This document shows positions 63,163-64,000 of a stretch of 64,000 nucleotides of DNA, piece by piece. This DNA is from Streptomyces atratus. Lineage in GTDB: Bacteria > Actinomycetota > Actinomycetes > Streptomycetales > Streptomycetaceae. The stretch's first letter is position 1. Each line of letters opens with the position of its first letter. The translations under genes and the position numbers were made by a program. The stretch lies in assembly GCF_900119365.1 (NCBI RefSeq), contig NZ_FPJO01000028.1, positions 1 through 64,000 on the forward strand, written 5' to 3'. A model generated the notes under the pieces. It was not told the origin of the DNA, ran no database searches, and saw only the letters and a list, made by a program, of their open reading frames with translations.

Positions 63163-64000
63163 ACCTGCACCGTCCGGATGATCCTGACCGCCCCGGGACC
63201 ATCCCCGCGGGCGCGGGGAGCAGTGCCCTTGTACGACTTGTTGTCGGCGCGGGCGGGGACCATCCCCGCGGGCGCGGGGAGCAGAACGTCCGCACCTGGT
63301 GGAGGAGCAAGAGGGAGGGACCATCCCCACGGGCGCGGGGAGCAGAACTCCCTCTTCGACTTCCACCACGTGCGGACGGGACCATCCCCGCGGGCGCGGG
63401 GAGCAGTCGTCTGGACGTGCCACGTCGGAGGGCCGTACGGGACCATCCCCGCGGGCGCGGGGAGCAGCGGACTCGAACACCTTCGAGGCCGGGCTTCGTG
63501 GGACCATCCCCGCGGGCGCGGGGAGCAGTCGCTGAGGAGGGTGGCGGCGGCCAGGTTGTCGGGACCATCCCCGCGGGCGCGGGGAGCAGGGAAGGCGCCG
63601 GCCGTCGCCATGCCTACCGCCGGGACCATCCCCGCGGGCGCGGGGAGCAGGATCAACGGGCGCTGCAGTCACATTTAAGGGAGGGACCATCCCCGCGGGC
63701 GCGGGGAGCAGGGCGGGTCCGCCGTCGTCGACCTCTTCGTCTCGGGACCATCCCCGCGGGCGCGGGGAGCAGCGGACACGCCGAAGATCCAGAGTCGCGA
63801 TGGGGGGACCATCCCCGCGGGCGCGGGGAGCAGCGGACACGCCGAAGATCCAGAGTCGCGATGGGGGGACCATCCCCGCGGGCGCGGGGAGCAGTCGTCG
63901 GCGGCCTTGAACAGCGGCTTCGTCACGGGACCATCCCCGCGGGCGCGGGGAGCAGAAGCCGACGGTGCTGGAGGCCACGCACTTACCGGGACCATCCCCG
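63134..64000 (-). CRISPR. Type I-E-like CRISPR array, runs off right edge
   Basis: Thirteen complete 29-bp repeats start at 63195 and recur every 61 bases to 63927, plus a partial one at 63988 and a degenerate one at 63134-63162. The repeat begins GGGACCATCCCCGCGGGC and ends GGGGAGCAG. The minus strand (CTGCTCCCCGCGCC... GGTCCC) is the usual type I-E orientation, so transcription should run leftwards with the leader beyond 64000. Fourteen spacers of 32 bases. The repeat at 63317 has one G-to-A change. Spacers at 63773 and 63834 are identical. Confidence 0.95.

Noticed and set aside
63136..63978. Repetitive open frames over the right end (repeated PRARGDGP or GTIPAGAGS words)
   Set aside because: They are translations of CRISPR repeats.

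Overview
The window is high-GC actinobacterial DNA. Its protein families (BldC-type neighbours aside: XRE/DUF5753 and DUF6879 regulators, SARP regulator, mycothiol-dependent isomerase relatives, I36 inhibitor, Streptomyces-type Tn3 and IS110 elements) point to Streptomyces or a close relative. No rRNA, tRNA, ribosomal or central-metabolism operon is present. The density of transposase scars, integrase fragments, a MobF relaxase and a CRISPR array fits a chromosome arm or a large plasmid. No telomere or replication gene was recognised, so the replicon type is open.

Layout. 1-7 kb: IS3, IS630 and IS5 remnants around a FemX-like peptidyltransferase, decayed ferredoxin / ferredoxin-reductase / murF pieces, and an aac(3)-type aminoglycoside acetyltransferase enclosed by IS630-type inverted repeats. 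7-15 kb: regulator-type small genes (DUF6879, XRE/DUF5753, DUF6415), an IS110 element with a long 5' noncoding region where a bridge RNA would lie, a stand-alone TopoVIA/Spo11-like Toprim protein, and a 1.9-kb unit bounded by a 68-bp inverted repeat. 15-21 kb: a truncated DEAH helicase and several Tn3 fragments. 21-28 kb: DinB protein, an MFS/ArsR divergent pair, a TetR/VOC divergent pair with a clear palindromic operator, and recombinase remnants. 28-38 kb: DUF2975/HTH pair, NB-ARC remnant, I36-type inhibitor, and a 6.3-kb Tn3-family element with resolvase, transposase and an alpha/beta hydrolase passenger. 38-46 kb: a lower-GC Cys-rich phage-like gene, more IS scars, GNAT acetyltransferase, DUF5710-HNH protein and a tyrosine integrase.

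46.4-53.3 kb is the most coherent block and the best candidate for a poorly described system: S26 signal peptidase, ABC exporter, thioredoxin-like protein, MauE-type membrane protein and a 73-residue precursor with six cysteines, all on the minus strand, opposite a divergent 936-residue SARP/NB-ARC/TPR regulator. I infer a secreted, disulfide-stabilised peptide (bacteriocin-like) with its own oxidative folding, processing, export and control genes.

54-64 kb: LysR divergent from a mycothiol-dependent isomerase-like gene, then a MobF relaxase/helicase of about 1300 residues bounded by four copies of one GC-centred palindrome, and finally a type I-E-like CRISPR array that runs off the right edge. 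Its transcription should run leftwards, so leader and cas genes would lie outside the window. Two neighbouring spacers derive from opposite strands of homologous sequences.

Many reading frames are broken by single-base indels even where the protein is otherwise well conserved. This can mean decay of accessory DNA or residual assembly errors; both should be kept in mind when reading the pseudogene calls.
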